DNA of 64,000 bases from Rostratula benghalensis (taxonomy: Eukaryota > Chordata > Aves > Charadriiformes > Rostratulidae). This document shows positions 9,945-22,200 of this stretch, piece after piece (positions within the stretch are counted from its first letter, which is position 1; each line of letters begins with the position of its first letter). The notes below the pieces were generated by a model. The model was not told where the DNA came from. It saw nothing but the letters and a program-made list of their open reading frames with translations, and did no database searches. The translations under genes and the position numbers were made by a program. The stretch lies in the NCBI GenBank assembly GCA_013399305.1, contig VXAI01000039.1:815732-879731 (forward strand), in the 5' to 3' direction.

Positions 9945-12900
9945 GAGGCACTGGACTATAAAGATTTGGATGTAAGACTTCTTTCCAGGGGCAGACCACA
10001 ACTGTTTTCAGACAATCCTGTTAGCTCAATGGCAATCCCTGCTCCCATAGGATGTCAGAGTTAGGAAAGCTGGCTGCAACAGCAACAAATTAGAATTAAT
10101 TGTACTTCATCTGATGGAGCTAATCCTAGCCAAGTGCATCCAGACACTAATTTTCATATATTGCCATTCTGACCATTTTACTCTCAAGCTGTTTCCTAGT
10201 GATGTACATTTATTCATGGCAAAGGGCCTACATAAAGCAGCCTAGCATATTGCCTAAGGAAGCCAGTGGACTGTGGTCTGTAGGAAGAGCTCATATCTTC
10301 TACCAGGCTGACAGATACATCAGGGAGGGGGCAGACATGCTGGCAGCACATCCATCCATTCCCAGGTCAGCAATGGAAGCTGCTTCTTCCAAGTAGAGAC
10401 AGGTTGGGAGCAATTACTCTGAGTTCGACTTAATTATGTTAATCAATCAAGTAATTAGAGGGATAAGGGTGGCTGACTTGCAGGGATGAAGAAGTAGTTA
10501 GCCTTTTTGGGAAAAGAGAGGCTAGTAAGTAGTTTAGTTTGGGTTGGGAAAGGAAGAGGTGATGGGGAAGACTGAAATAAAAATCTCCAACTGTGCCTGT
10601 AGTTTTAGATGAGGGGGTTATGATTTTTGTATTTTGGGCTCAAGAACACAGCCATGGGTTCAAAAGTATCCAGACAATTACAGTCAGGCCAAAATGTGAC
10701 CAAGGCTGGGAGGCTGGACCTTGTAGCCCTGTGCTGTGGCAAAGATGAGACATGCCAGCCCTTTGAGGGTGTCATATCTGCATGTCCAGGATGAAGGAAT
10801 AGCACAGAGAAGAGCCTGGTCTGGCTCAAGCTTCTCTTGAAGAGCTAGAGCTTTTACTGTGTTCCTTGAAAGTAATTTTACTACTTTCACTCAGTCACTT
10901 TCACAGCAAAATCTCCAGGCAAGAGAGAGCATATCCTTCTTAAACCAATAACTATTGTCCTATAAAGGACATGTTTTTGGCCCTTCCTTGGGCTTGAAAT
11001 AGAAGTACCAGACCATAAGGTAAATCCAAGCTACTCACAATTTAATTAGGTGTGTACCAGTGAGGTCACCTCTGAAAGAAAAGGTATTTGATACCTGTAA
11101 AAGCAGAAGATGGAAGAGCAGTGAAAGGGAGTGTCTCTGAAGGGAGGGAGGCTTTAGTGTGTCTTTCCGATGAAGAAGGCTTTAGTGGATGCAGCTTTCC
11201 CTGCCTGGAAGGGAAACACATCTGTAGGCCAGGCCCAGAGGGATGTGTTGGTCTTTTCTGTTTTCTCCTCTAGACCTTGCTGTCACAGACTTTGACAAAA
11301 CAGTAGCAAGGCAGCCTTAAAAACTTTCTCTGAAATAGCATAGTCAAGAAGTATTCTACTGAAAAAACAGCCTCCCAAGGCTGGTGACGTACTTCAAGAT
11401 GGTGAATAATCGACCTCAACAGCGGAAGGGAAAAAAACCAACAAAACTATCTGCTCTTCTCTCTGGCAGGCTCCAGTGCCTTGGGAGATGGCTCTGCTGA
11501 CTCATTCAGAAAGCAGTTTTCAAAACATGACTCCTTTTCTTGGATGCAGACAACTCCTTCCCTAGGAATGGCATTCCACCTGCCCTGTTAAGGAAGGACA
11601 GGGTGGGAAACTAATCCTCCTATGGCACAGCTCTTGCCTGGCCACCAGCTTGGGTCTCTTCTGAATTCTCAAAAGCCTTATTGCAAAAAATGCTGGGGTC
11701 TGATTTTTGGAAGTTGCCCCAAGGTGATGTTCATCTTCTGTGCTCTATGATAGCACGCCATGTAAAATAATAAATAAATAGATATGAAAATACCAGATAC
11801 ATGAAACAGAAGAGATTGCTGGTTCAGTTCTTTCTCATTAAACATTTGGTTTCCATTATACAAAGCCTGGAACACGGTACAATTTAAAATACCCTGCTTT
11901 AGACACAAAAATTCTGTGCCAGGATGGGCCTAAGGTACCCGGCAAGACATACCAGGAAAGAGGTGGCCTCTGTGCTTGTCCCATTGCAGGCTCTGTATAG
12001 GCAGATGTGCTCCTGGCTGCTGTGGAAGCAGGGTGCTGGCAGCATGGCATCTTGGATGGCCCTTCTTTTGCTAGTGAATTAGGAGTCCTTGACTTATTTC
12101 CTAGCCTGGGGACATCACTATGTCTGTCTTGTGAGTGCTAAGGAGGTTTTTGTGTGGGCAGGTATTAGGGAAAGCTACTGGGGCAGAGTAGTTGAGAGGG
12201 CTGTGTTGGAGGACAGCTCAAGCAGGGCCACATTTCCTCCAAGAGTTCACTTTGGTACCAGGACTCTCTCTACTGGGGACTTTTAGTGCTGGCACCATTG
12301 CAACCTTCCCCCCAGCAGTGGTTGTGGGGAAGTGCCTGGGTGGGAAAAAGGAGAATTATATTCTCTGCCATAAAGCAGAGATCTGTGCTGGAGAGGGGAT
12401 CTAACTCCTCAAGGTTTTCCCCAAAATCATCATCACTTTGGCGTGGCTGGAGTCAATCTAGCATCAGTAGCATGCTTCTCTGGGCAACTTCATGGCGGCA
12501 GTGAAACCACGAGAAAAGAGGAGAGATCCCCGTGGGAGATGCTGGGTGATGGTTTGGGTGGAAAGGGAGACACAGTGGTTGCTCCTTGTCTGATCTGTAG
12601 TGGCACAAGCTCTTGGATCTCAGTTCTCAGTGTGAGGGATTGCGTGAAGTATTTTACCCCTTGCCTGCTTCCTACAAGGTCAATCGTTTTTCCTCCCTTT
12701 GCAGGGGTCACAAGTAGCACATGCAGTTTCTGCAGACAAACAAGGGGCGGGGGAGAAAAGAGGAGCTGCTGGGCCTGGGCATCTGTTTCACAGGAGATTG
12801 GGTCAGATCTGCAAGGCTGGGGCTGGCTCATCTGCCTTCCTGGCTGATCACAGCTGACAGCTGTGGGAGACAGAGGGAGAGGGGGAAGACAGGCTTGATG

Positions 12901-13325
12901 TGTAAAGAAAGGGAGCTGGGATTGCAAAAACACACTGATAATGGTTTTGCTTGGAGAATTCCAATTCCAAATCTACATGTGATGAATTAAAACCTGAAAT
13001 GGTGTTTAGCAAACGCTGCTCGCCAGGCCAAATTAGCAGCCTCATTTGTTGCTAGTGCCAGCTCTTTAAAACTCTTAAAGAGGGGCTCCTTTTAAAATGT
13101 GGCATAAATAGGATGTTTTCTCAACAGTAGCATTTTCTCGCTTGAGCATTGCAGTAATTTTTGTACCCTTTGGTCTCCCGCAGCTGGTATACCAAAAGAA
13201 AATGACAGCACAAAACCCAGCCAAGCTCCTTGGAAATGTAAATAGACCGGAACCGCTGGTGTCCTCTTAACACAGCATCAATCACGGCTGGGTGCTGGAA
13301 GTGGCAACACGTTCGTTACGGTCCA

Positions 13326-13337
13326 GGCAACCGTCAC
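13326..13337 (-). promoter_or_regulatory. GGCAACCGTCAC motif shared with 5864-5875
   Basis: This 12-mer is the exact reverse complement of GTGACGGTTGCC at 5864-5875, and both continue with a TGG-like extension on the same side. It holds a MYB-like AACCG core, a TGACG half site (on the other strand) and an RFX-type GGCAAC half site. A chance match is possible, but the motif is CpG-containing in a CpG-poor window. Confidence 0.25.
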
Positions 13338-14132
13338 AGGCAGCAGATGGAGAAGGTTTTAGACCTCGTGGCACAGTTTTGGAGGTGTGCACGATTCTCT
13401 GCAGAAAATGGAGCACAGATGGAGTCTGCTTTGACCTGCTCACTCAGTGACTGCAAAATCCTTGTGTTTTCTGACCAGCTCTGTATTTATTACTAGGCTC
13501 CACGGTTTAGAAACCCCAGATGTGTTCTCGACTCATGCTGGTCTCTGTTGGCTGATTTTCCTATGAATTTGCAGTGAAGTAGTAGACAGTAAACCAAGGC
13601 AAAATCTTAGCTTCTGATGGGCTCTTCTCAAGAAAAACTAGCCCGTTTACTTTCTCCAAGCAGACCGCGTTTCCAAAAATAGGAGTCTTTGGAGACAGTT
13701 GTTGCAGGTGAAACCTTGCATCTGGTTCTCAGCACCACATCCATCAGACACAAGAACAGAATCAGATCCATCTGCAGAAGACAGGAGGACCTTAGAAAGT
13801 GTCAGCTGGAATGGTGGTGATGTGAGACCCTTTGACCAGGTGTTTTTTAGCCATCATATGTTCTGACTGAAAAATGCTGGATTTACCAACCAAAGGGTAT
13901 GATGAAGTCTGCTGCTGATTTCAAGGCAAAGGGAACAATTCTTTTAAGGAGGAAGGTAATCATAGAATCATAGAATGATTCAGGTTGGAAGAGACCCTAG
14001 GGATCATCAAGTCCAACCGTCTGCCCTCCTCTACAAAGTCCTGCCTTACACCATATCTCCCAACACCACATCTAAATGACTCTTAAGCACATTCAGGGAT
14101 GGGGACTCAACCACCTCCCTGGGGAGCCTATC

Positions 14133-14606
14133 TCAGTGTCTGACCACTCTTTCTGTGAAAAATTCTTTCCTAATGTTCAGCCTAAACCTACCCTGTTGCA
14201 GCTTGAAGCCGTTCCCTCTCGCTCTATTGCCAATCACCTGTGAGAAGTGACCAGCACCAACCTCTCTACAATGCCCTTTCAAGTAGTCATAAAGAGCGAT
14301 GAGGTCTCCCCTCAGCCTCTTCTTCCTCAAACTAAACAGTCCCAGCTTCTCCAATTGCTCTTCATAATATTTATTCTCCAGACTTTTCACCAGCTTCATT
14401 GCCCTCCCCTGCACTTGCTCCAGCACCTCGATATGTCTCTTGTGTTGAGGTGCCCAGAACTGGACACAGTACTCAAAGTGTGGCCTCACCAGTGCTGAGT
14501 ACAGGGGGACAATCACCTCCCTACTTCTGCTGGTCACACTATTTCTTATACAAGCCAGGATGCCATTGGCCTTCTTGGCCACCTGGGCACACTGCCGGCT
14601 CATCAT
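14133..14606 (-). pseudogene. CR1 ORF2 C-terminal region fragment
   Basis: 157 codons downstream of the RT core of the same CR1 copy. The translation shows the typical CR1 order: [19 protein letters not shown], then [20 protein letters not shown], then [21 protein letters not shown], then [17 protein letters not shown]. It is open throughout apart from the natural CR1 end, where a stop follows VVRH instead of the usual HWNRLP. It is separated from the upstream RT fragment by a frameshift and a stop. Confidence 0.9.
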
Positions 14607-14841
14607 GTTCAGCCCCTTGTCAATTAGAACCCCCAGGTCCTTTTCTGCTAAGGAGCTCTCCAGCCATGTTTACCCAAGCCTGTAGCAATGCATGGGATTG
14701 TTGTGGCCCAAGTGCAGGACCTGGCACTTGGCCTTGTTGAAGCTCATCCCGTTAACATTGGTCCATCCATCCATTCTATCCAAGTCCCTCTGTAAAGCTT
14801 CTCTGCCCTCCTGCAGATCACCACTCCCACTTATCTTAGTG

Positions 14842-15129
14842 TCATCTGCACCCTATATCCTTGTCGAGATCATCAATAATGACATTAAACAGAAATGGTC
14901 CCAATACTGAGCCCTGAGGAACACCACTTGTGACCGGCCACCAGCTGGATTTAACTCCATTGAGCACCACCCTTTGGGACCGTCCAGCCAGCCAGTGCCA
15001 GATCCAGCAGATCATGCGCTCATCCAGGCCATAAGCAGCCAGCTTTTCCATGAGAATTTTGTGGGGGACTGTGTCAAATGCTTTTCGAAAGTCCAGGTGT
15101 ACAATATCCACAGCCTTCCCCTCATCCAA
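14842..15129 (-). pseudogene. CR1 reverse transcriptase fragment (motifs A and B)
   Basis: 95 codons within the CR1 copy. Motif A with its catalytic Asp ([10 protein letters not shown]) and motif B ([11 protein letters not shown]) are intact. Downstream, the residues normally leading to the FADD box are deleted; the nucleotides for ADDTK remain but in another frame. The ATG at 15129 lies at the truncation edge and is not a real start. Known role of the family: target-primed reverse transcription of the CR1 RNA. This copy is dead. Confidence 0.9.
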
Positions 15130-16629
15130 TAATCGGGTATGAATGAAGGAATATAGTAAATAATGTGTTGCGCTCTGGTTTGCCTTGCAGCATGGCTGTC
15201 ATTAGGCAATAAGTGCAGATGTGACTTCTTGGGTGTGCCATCTTTGTGGAGAACAAGGAACAGTCATTCTCCAGTAGATGGACCTACAGTTGGCCTATTT
15301 CAGGCCTGCCTGGTCTGCCTCTTGAGGAACCGTCTCTTATCACCACTTCATCTTCACTGACTACAAAAGGAGCCTGGGAGAAGAAACCAAAGAAGTGTCT
15401 GTGTTACAAATCTCTGAAATGACGCAAGATCCACAATCCTACCTGTAGAGACCTTGTCATGTGTCTTCAGCTGGTGAGCTTCCTGTGTCTTCAGCTATAA
15501 CTATGTGAGGACAAAGTGAGTTCTCTTTTCATTTCTCCTTGTGCACTCAGAGGTTTCAGAGAGGTCTTTGATGAATCTGTAACTATTAACCCAGCAAATA
15601 TATTCATTCACACATCAGGAAAATTTCAGGTTTCAGTAGCACGTTACCAGCATACATAGACCTTGGGGCAGAACATCTTTCTTCCTCCTGGCTGTTCTTT
15701 GAGTCCTGATTGTGATGTTCATGTGGACAGCCCTGTTAAGTGTTCCCCAGGAAACACTGAAATCTGTAATTTTTGATTTCTTCTGGCTGGGTCTATGTGA
15801 CATGTACCTGACAGCGTTGCTCTGTTGATCAGTGGGAAGGTAGTATGTGATCCTGATGGACACAGGAGGCCAGAAGATGACTGTTTTGTAGGTTATGTTG
15901 TGGCTGTAGTTATGTGAGCAACTCTGTTTTCAGAGCTTGTTTTATTTGAGTAGCTCTAGGGATGAATTTTGGGCTGTGCTCAGGAGGATAACACATTGTT
16001 ATACTATCCTGAGCGCTTCATGTAGGAGCATGCCAATTCTTGGATGTCCTTGTGGGATGTTTGTGTCTCAGCCAATTTCTGTTTCAAGGCTTGCTTTTTC
16101 CAAGAACACCAGGTGGTTATGCGAGTCACTGCTTTTCAGGTTACTGTCTTTTTCATGCCACAGAGCAGTGAGGGGTATGTGATGCAGCTGCCCAGAGGAA
16201 CTGCTGAGGATTTGTAGTCACTGAAGGCTAGTACATACCAGAGGTGATTAATAGCTGTGCTGGTGGTAATATAACTGAAGGATCAACCCAGCCTGTGTGG
16301 AACCACAGCTTAGAGCAGTAAAAGATTTCTTGCCAGTGTAGGAGGATATTCGCACCACCTCTGTCTTTTAAGATGCTTATCATATGTTGCCTCCAGGGAG
16401 GGTGGTTGGGAGCCAGAGCCCAGTATGGGAGGTGTTATACATCCTTTTCTCTTCTTTTATCTACAGGTGGAGCTGAGGGGCCATTTTCTATCTTAAGGAA
16501 TAGTTTGATAAGTCTTGCCACCTGAAGCATCATAGATTTCCTTTTTCCCTGACTATGTCCTCCTGCTTCTCTCCATCTCCTTGAATCAATCCATTATCTG
16601 GGGAGTTGATTCCTCTTAAACAAAACTTC

Positions 16630-16644
16630 TTTTTTTTTTTTTTT
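16630..16644. repeat. (T)15 homopolymer
   Basis: Uninterrupted T15, continued by a pyrimidine tract to AG at 16661-16662. Confidence 0.9.
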
Positions 16645-16662
16645 CTCTTTCCCTTCCCCCAG

Positions 16663-16809
16663 CAATTTCACTTCTGCTTCCTGCCTGATCCCACAAACTT
16701 CAGGGTTGATGCAGTAAAAATTGTGGGCAGGACTAGAAGTCTCAGGGCAGAGGCCATCCTTGTTAAAAGCACCCACAAGTTGGGCCAGCCCTTCACTGTT
16801 ACAAGATGA
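16663..16809 (+). other. Exon-like interval (strong acceptor, GTGAGG donor); unproven
   Basis: A pyrimidine tract of more than 30 bases ends in CCCCCAG at 16662, and GTGAGG follows at 16810, bounding 147 bases. The frame open across it (ending LGQPFTVTR) meets a TGA at 16807-16809, so if this is an exon it would be noncoding or terminal. The translation matches nothing I know. Such signals arise by chance in long introns, so confidence is low. Confidence 0.15.
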
Positions 16810-19800
16810 GTGAGGTTAGGATGGATGGAAGGGAAGATGCTGCCTCAACTGTTGACCTGAAAATGAGGAAGGATCTTAGTGAAAAAAAAGGGCAGACTTG
16901 CAGGATCCTCGACCAGTGCTTATCCAAAGGTAGTAATTGCTCTACACGATAGTGTGGCATCACATTAAAAGCTGGCTGCTGCGAGCCCTGTGAGGCTCTG
17001 GCATGTCTTGTACAGCTTTACAACCTACCACCACCACCAGTATGAGCAAGACAGATGAATGATTCTCCTGCAAGAATGAATAAGCTGCATCTTAACTAAG
17101 AAAAAATCTCAGTCAAAATTCAGAGGAGATGAGATCATTCCCTGCTCAAAGATGGTCCCCAGGGAAGCATGCCTTCAGTGTCCTTCCTATGGCTCCTGTG
17201 TAAAGGAATCTAGCCCCAGTGGCAGGCTTCCAGCAATACTGGAGGGGCTGCTTGCTTCCATCTGGCCTACTTCTGTACAAAATCCAGTGACAATTTAGAA
17301 AAACAAAGCACATCCTTTATGATAGAGAAATGGACTCCATAAGCAGAGTGGAGCAGGGAAGTTACAGCTGTGATCAGAGTTCTGTCCCTGCCATTCTATT
17401 AGCCAGACGGAGGGTGGCAACTCCAACAACCAAGGAAACAAACACACATTTAATCACCTGAACACTTTGGGAGGGTTGAATGCACCCTCAGGACAGGGCA
17501 CTCTAGCCACTGGTTTCTGTCAGTCCACCTTTTCCCAGGCATTACAACCGGCACTGTCATCAGCTTCATGTTAAGCCAGCTGAATCGGAAGAGGACTCAT
17601 GGTGTTGGGGTACTTCACAACCTGTTGGCTGAAGAGGCAGAGGGGCACCCTGACAACGAGCAGCATGGCACACAGAAAGCAGTAGGCCTGGGTGAGGCTA
17701 ACTGGTACCCTTCAGGGACTAACAGCCCATGGATCTGACACAGATGCGCCCTCTGTCCCTGTCCTCCTCAATATTTCTATGCCAAGCAAAGGTGGCCATG
17801 GCAGCTGTGCAGCTGCTGGCCCACAGGGCAGATCCATCCCCTCTTGGACACCAGTACAATTCTCCCAGATGCAGAGTGGGTGCCAGTCAGGAGGCAGAGC
17901 TTGGATGTTGACACAATTGGTTGTAAAGAATGTAAAACAAGCAGCATTGTTTACTTTCTGCCCTGAGTGGACAGTACACCCTCTAACCTTCACCTTCCCA
18001 CACAGTGCCACAGTCAGAGCTATTGTATTTTTTATTATTATTTTCCTCCCAGTTGTTAGAAGACACAGTTTCATTGTTGGTATTTTTAATCTGCTAGCTC
18101 TGGAGCATTAGGATGCTACCTGCCGACCCTCTGTTTCAATTCAAATCATACCTTTTTCCTGGTATCATTCGTATCACAGTGACAAGCCCGCTCCTGAAAA
18201 CAACAATGGTGCATTATGCCGACTTTGACTTCTCAGCTGATGGGAGATAAAATTATAAAGAGAGGTAGGTGAATCATCTGCTCTGAAGCACTGATGAATA
18301 CACACGAGGCTTTCAGATCGCAGCTCTGTGTGGTACGATGAGTGAGTGGAGAAAGGGGAACAATAAGAGATTCAGACAAATCCAGGAAAGCAAAATGACA
18401 GTACAGGCTGGTAGGAAAAAGACATATATATCTTTTTCCACTCTCACGATGGACTCTCCTGGCAGAATGGGAGCATCACAATACTGCTTTCAACAATCTT
18501 TTTTCATCCTGTCTTGTGGTGTATTCAATGAGAAGAGATAGTTAGTGTGGTATGAAGATGGGGGCCCTTGTCTCACCAGGTGATCCCCCCCAGGCCATGC
18601 TCACTGCACCACAGAGTGGGTGAATGTATGGCGAGTCCAGGGTGACTCAAGAGAGGACTTGGAGGAGTTCCTGAGTATGTGTACAGCTTGGAGGAGGGAT
18701 CAAAATGACAAAGCTTCATTTCAGTTTTTAGAATCCTATAAATTTATTGCTTCCTTAAATGTTAAGGACATAGCAAAGATTGTCTCTTTTTCTCTACCAA
18801 CTTTTTCTTTTGCTTCTCACCTCAAAAACATGGGAAATGTGTTTGCTTGGAGATCTTTTCTTACGTCTGAAAAACTGAGAGGGTGGAAAGCTCTCTTGTT
18901 CTTTATTTTGCTTCACTTGGAAAATGTGGAAAAGACAAAAGAAAGTAGAGTTTGTAATGTTTGGTTTTGTTCTGTTACTGTCCTTCAAGATATGTCCTTC
19001 AAGCTTTTGAGAAAGCTTTTTGAATTTTTATGGAGGAAACAGAGCATTCAGAAAACAAATCTACACTTTTCTGAGTGCCAAATACTATCTCTGAGGCAAG
19101 ATTTCTGGATAATATCAAGAACTTCTTTAGCACTAAACCAGTGCCAAATCTGCCCAACCAAGTGAGAAGTCTAGGAGGTTACTGAACATGGTGTCTCCAT
19201 GTGTTGTCAGAGATAAGACACCTCAGGCCAAAAGCCTCCTTTGGTTGATAGGTTCAGGTCCAATAAAAAAAATGGACACGGAGAAATAGCTATGGCAAAT
19301 GAAGTTTGCGTACTATTTAACAAGGTGGTGTGTAGAGAACCACTGGCATGAAAAGAAAGGGATACATCATTCTAGTCTAAATCAGCCTACCTAAGCTTCC
19401 CAAAATTTCTATTACACAGTATGAAGCAAGTTATTTTTAGGGAGAGAAGGAATGACCATTGACGTTGTGCTGACATCAGATTTCACTGCATTGTGGTTGA
19501 AGCACTTGCCGTGGAAGAAAGGTCTGCAAGCCAATGTGGAAACTAAACCACTCATTCATGTGTATAAAAATAAAGCATTGTGAAGGAACTGGCTGCACTA
19601 GGAGTTTTTCTGTCATTTTCAGCAATATAATGATAACAGACATGAGTGGTCTTCCTCCAGATGTAGAGGATGCCCAAAAAGGCATGAAGACTTTCCCCTC
19701 TCCATTGAAATCAGCTCCAGGACAACTGATGCAGTTTCCTTTGGAGTGGTTGTACTTTGCCTGCGTTGTATGGAGAGCCATATTTCTGCTGGATCACAGA

Positions 19801-22176
19801 GGCTCACAATACCCTTCTCTGTAGCACTGGTTCTCTATATAATTTAATAACTCACATTTATTGCAAACCTGTTATTCATATCCCATGAGATTTTGGGGGG
19901 ATGTGAGGTGTGCACAGCTTAAGGAATGTACATTGTCATGGTTCACAAGGCAATTGTGACACTTGACAAGTGAGAGGAAATTGCATTTTTCCCCGCTGTA
20001 AAGCAGCTACAAAGATGGAAGGTATGAAATTAGTCAGCCTTAACGTGCATTAATCAAGGAAAGCAACTTGAAGATGCCCTTGGAGAAAGACAGACAAGAG
20101 GCCGGGCCTAGAGCCTGTGTTTTGCTGGATGGGTGAGAGACAATTAAGTAGCCAGCCTGAAGAGACCATGTTATCATGAAAGCAGCTAAGACCAAGAGGC
20201 TGATGAGGATTCCAGCACGGGGAGCAGGAGGAAGGGAAATTTGGAAACAGCAGGTCTAACAGAGGCTTTCCTTATTCACCTGGGATTTCAGATTCTTTGG
20301 GTTGTTCCCAGTGGGAGAGCAACCATGTGAGGACTGGGAGGGACACAGCTGGCTCTGTACCTTCTCTGTCTGACCAACACTGTCACTGCAGGTGGGGTAG
20401 GTGACTGGTCTGCACGGCGTCTGTGTCCACTGGCAGTGTGGATGGGCAGGTTCCAGACTGCTAGCAGACCTCCTTCACACTGGATGATGCTGCATCCTCC
20501 TCCCTTGAAAGCACTGTCGTGCTTTGTCCTGGGGTAGCTGTGACACTGGGGCACAAGGGACATTCTGCAAATGTCACTGCGCTGGAGGAAGAAGAAACAG
20601 GAGAAAGAAGGTTGTGTCTGCTTCCTCTGGGAAAGTGGCTGGAAAATCCCAGGTTAGCCTGAAGTTTAGTGCCTCTGGAGTGCTAGTACCGGTGTTGGAA
20701 ACACAGGAAGACAAGGCTATCACAAGCCAGCACATAGAGAGCCACAAGCACCATCCTCCATGCACGGCCTGAAAGCTGCTTTGCCCCGTAACTCTGCCTG
20801 CAGAATTACCCAGAGCTAACAGAAAAGCCAGCTTCATCCTTGCAGCTTTTTTTATTCAGTGTGTTATTCATCCCCCCACCCTGGCTTACAATTGTGCTTG
20901 TTTTCTCCTGTGTTCAAAGGCTGTATGTTTAAGATCCCTGGGTGGAAGGTGATTGGTTTTGGTGCTGAATACAACCTTTTGAAGTTGATGCAAGACTGAT
21001 TCCATTCATGAAACTCGAGGTGACTTCTTAGCTCTAGCAATATGAAATTGGAGTACAGCTCACCTTGCAGATGGTTGACTAAAATATTAAACAGTGATTC
21101 ACCATTACTCACTGTCTCATCAGCTCATAAATTTAAAATAACTCTTTTTTCTATCATTTTTTATTTAAGGAAAAATAAAAGAAGTAAATCTGTATTATGC
21201 ATAACTATGCTAAATTGATCCTCTAGAGAGGTTTGGTAATAAAGGTTTTACTGGCTTCTGCTTCTTTACATTAGTTGAGAACTGAAGCAATAGGAGGGGG
21301 AAGAAATCTTGCATTTCTATGTTTATAGAGAAAGTAGAAATGGTTACATCTCTGGCAAAAGAAAGGAGTAAAAATGTGAATGCAATTGTCCATTATATTA
21401 CTTAGGAGGATGAAAATAACAGTTGGATGCTGTGATCACAGGCAACAGAAAATAAGAAGGTGCTGTCGTGCTGTTTCTGGGGTCCCTATTAGCTGTCATT
21501 AGCCATTGCCCAGGAAACAATTTGTATCTACTGAAATCCTCATTAAAAATTCTCATAGACTTCTACCTGTAAACCAAGCAGTTTCTTCTCTCCTACAGCA
21601 AGCCTCTGTCACCTAGACTAGGCATCTGCTGCCTCACTGGCCATTAGGGGAGGTCCAGCCCACATGCACCAACCCTGCTTGTTTTCTTCCCCTTTTCCTT
21701 CCTTTTGGAATGTCACTGCAATACTCTGCTTGCAAACCCCTGCTTCTGTAGCTGGGCTGCAAATGTGAAAGCAGAGGTGACACAGCATACACAGTCCCTG
21801 GGACTGAGGGGACACTGATGGGCTGGTCCCTTCTTCTTTTATTGAGGTAACTAGCTCTGAAGGCTTGTTCTCTTCAGGGAAATGATGAATTTAATCCAAA
21901 AGATCTGGAGAGACAAAGCCAAAAACTTGGGTTTTCCTATTTGTTTTTAGCCTACTGTAAGTTCTAGTGGTTCAGCATTCGGAGTGCTTGTAAATATGAA
22001 GAGTGGGAAGCAGTCCTTGCCCAAAGGTTGTTTGGCCAAAGAGATTGGGAGAAGAGACCAAGACTACCAGGGTGAGTGACGAAGCTAGAAATTTGAACTC
22101 CTGGGTGCCAAGCCCAGCCTCAATCTGCATAGACCAGGCTGCTTAATTTAACTTCCCTTGAAAGGGGACTAGGATA

Positions 22177-22200
22177 CCCCCTTACCCCTACCCCCTCCCC
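22177..22200 (-). other. Potential G-quadruplex with short loops
   Basis: On the minus strand four G tracts (4, 5, 4, 5 G) are separated by loops A, TA and TAA; on + this reads as C5, C4, C5, C4. Runs of at least four G with loops of one to three bases are predicted to be very stable. No promoter or replication context is visible. Confidence 0.6.

Larger units (their letters stand above)
6601..13958. other. Noncoding sequence with scattered simple repeats
   Basis: No gene recognised. It contains homopolymer and A-rich tracts, an assembly gap, an (AAAC)n tract, a possible MIR relic and an EGR-type motif, each listed separately. Around 12440-12930, ORFs of 134 codons (+) and 147 codons (-) overlap on opposite strands; neither has recognisable domains and both are read as chance. 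An AT-rich patch at about 10430-10460 holds TAATTA and GTTAATCAATC motifs of homeodomain type. At 13170-13260 a pyrimidine tract ending in 'cccgcag' precedes short open frames, but no known exon was recognised. Confidence 0.65.
13959..15131 (-). mobile_element. CR1 LINE, 5'-truncated, with decayed reverse transcriptase
   Basis: This is the longest CR1 copy in the window, about 1.17 kb. Its 3' end (13959-14030 on +) shows the CR1 terminal repeat (ATAGAATCATAGAATGATT) and the 'ggttggaagagaccc…tccaac' signature. Read on the minus strand it encodes two remnants of the RT region. 15129-14842 gives 95 codons with RT motif A ([10 protein letters not shown], residues 12-21) and motif B ([11 protein letters not shown], residues 68-78). 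14606-14133 gives 157 codons of the C-terminal CR1 region ([22 protein letters not shown], interrupted here as residues 26-47; later [11 protein letters not shown]). Between them a small deletion just before the catalytic ADD box shifts the frame (frame ends at DIGCR) and a TAA breaks the following frame. The endonuclease and the N-terminal RT half are missing, as in most CR1 insertions, which truncate from the 5' end. It cannot move by itself. Confidence 0.95.

Noticed and set aside
10640..10670. GGTTCAAAAGTATCC resembling a tRNA B box
   Set aside because: No A box, cloverleaf or anticodon arm can be drawn around it.
12443..12933. ORFs of 134 (+) and 147 (-) codons over the same bases
   Set aside because: Mirror-image open frames without domain similarity; most likely chance.
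15978..16014. Imperfect inverted repeat GCTCAGGAGGATAAC / GTTATACTATCCTGAGC
   Set aside because: Arms are interrupted by mismatches and an indel; common at this length by chance.
20864..21112. Peptide LFNILVNHL resembling a LINE RT motif
   Set aside because: The residues around it do not follow the CR1 or L2 RT order (no ADD box, no downstream WA..N.M.FN block); probably coincidence.
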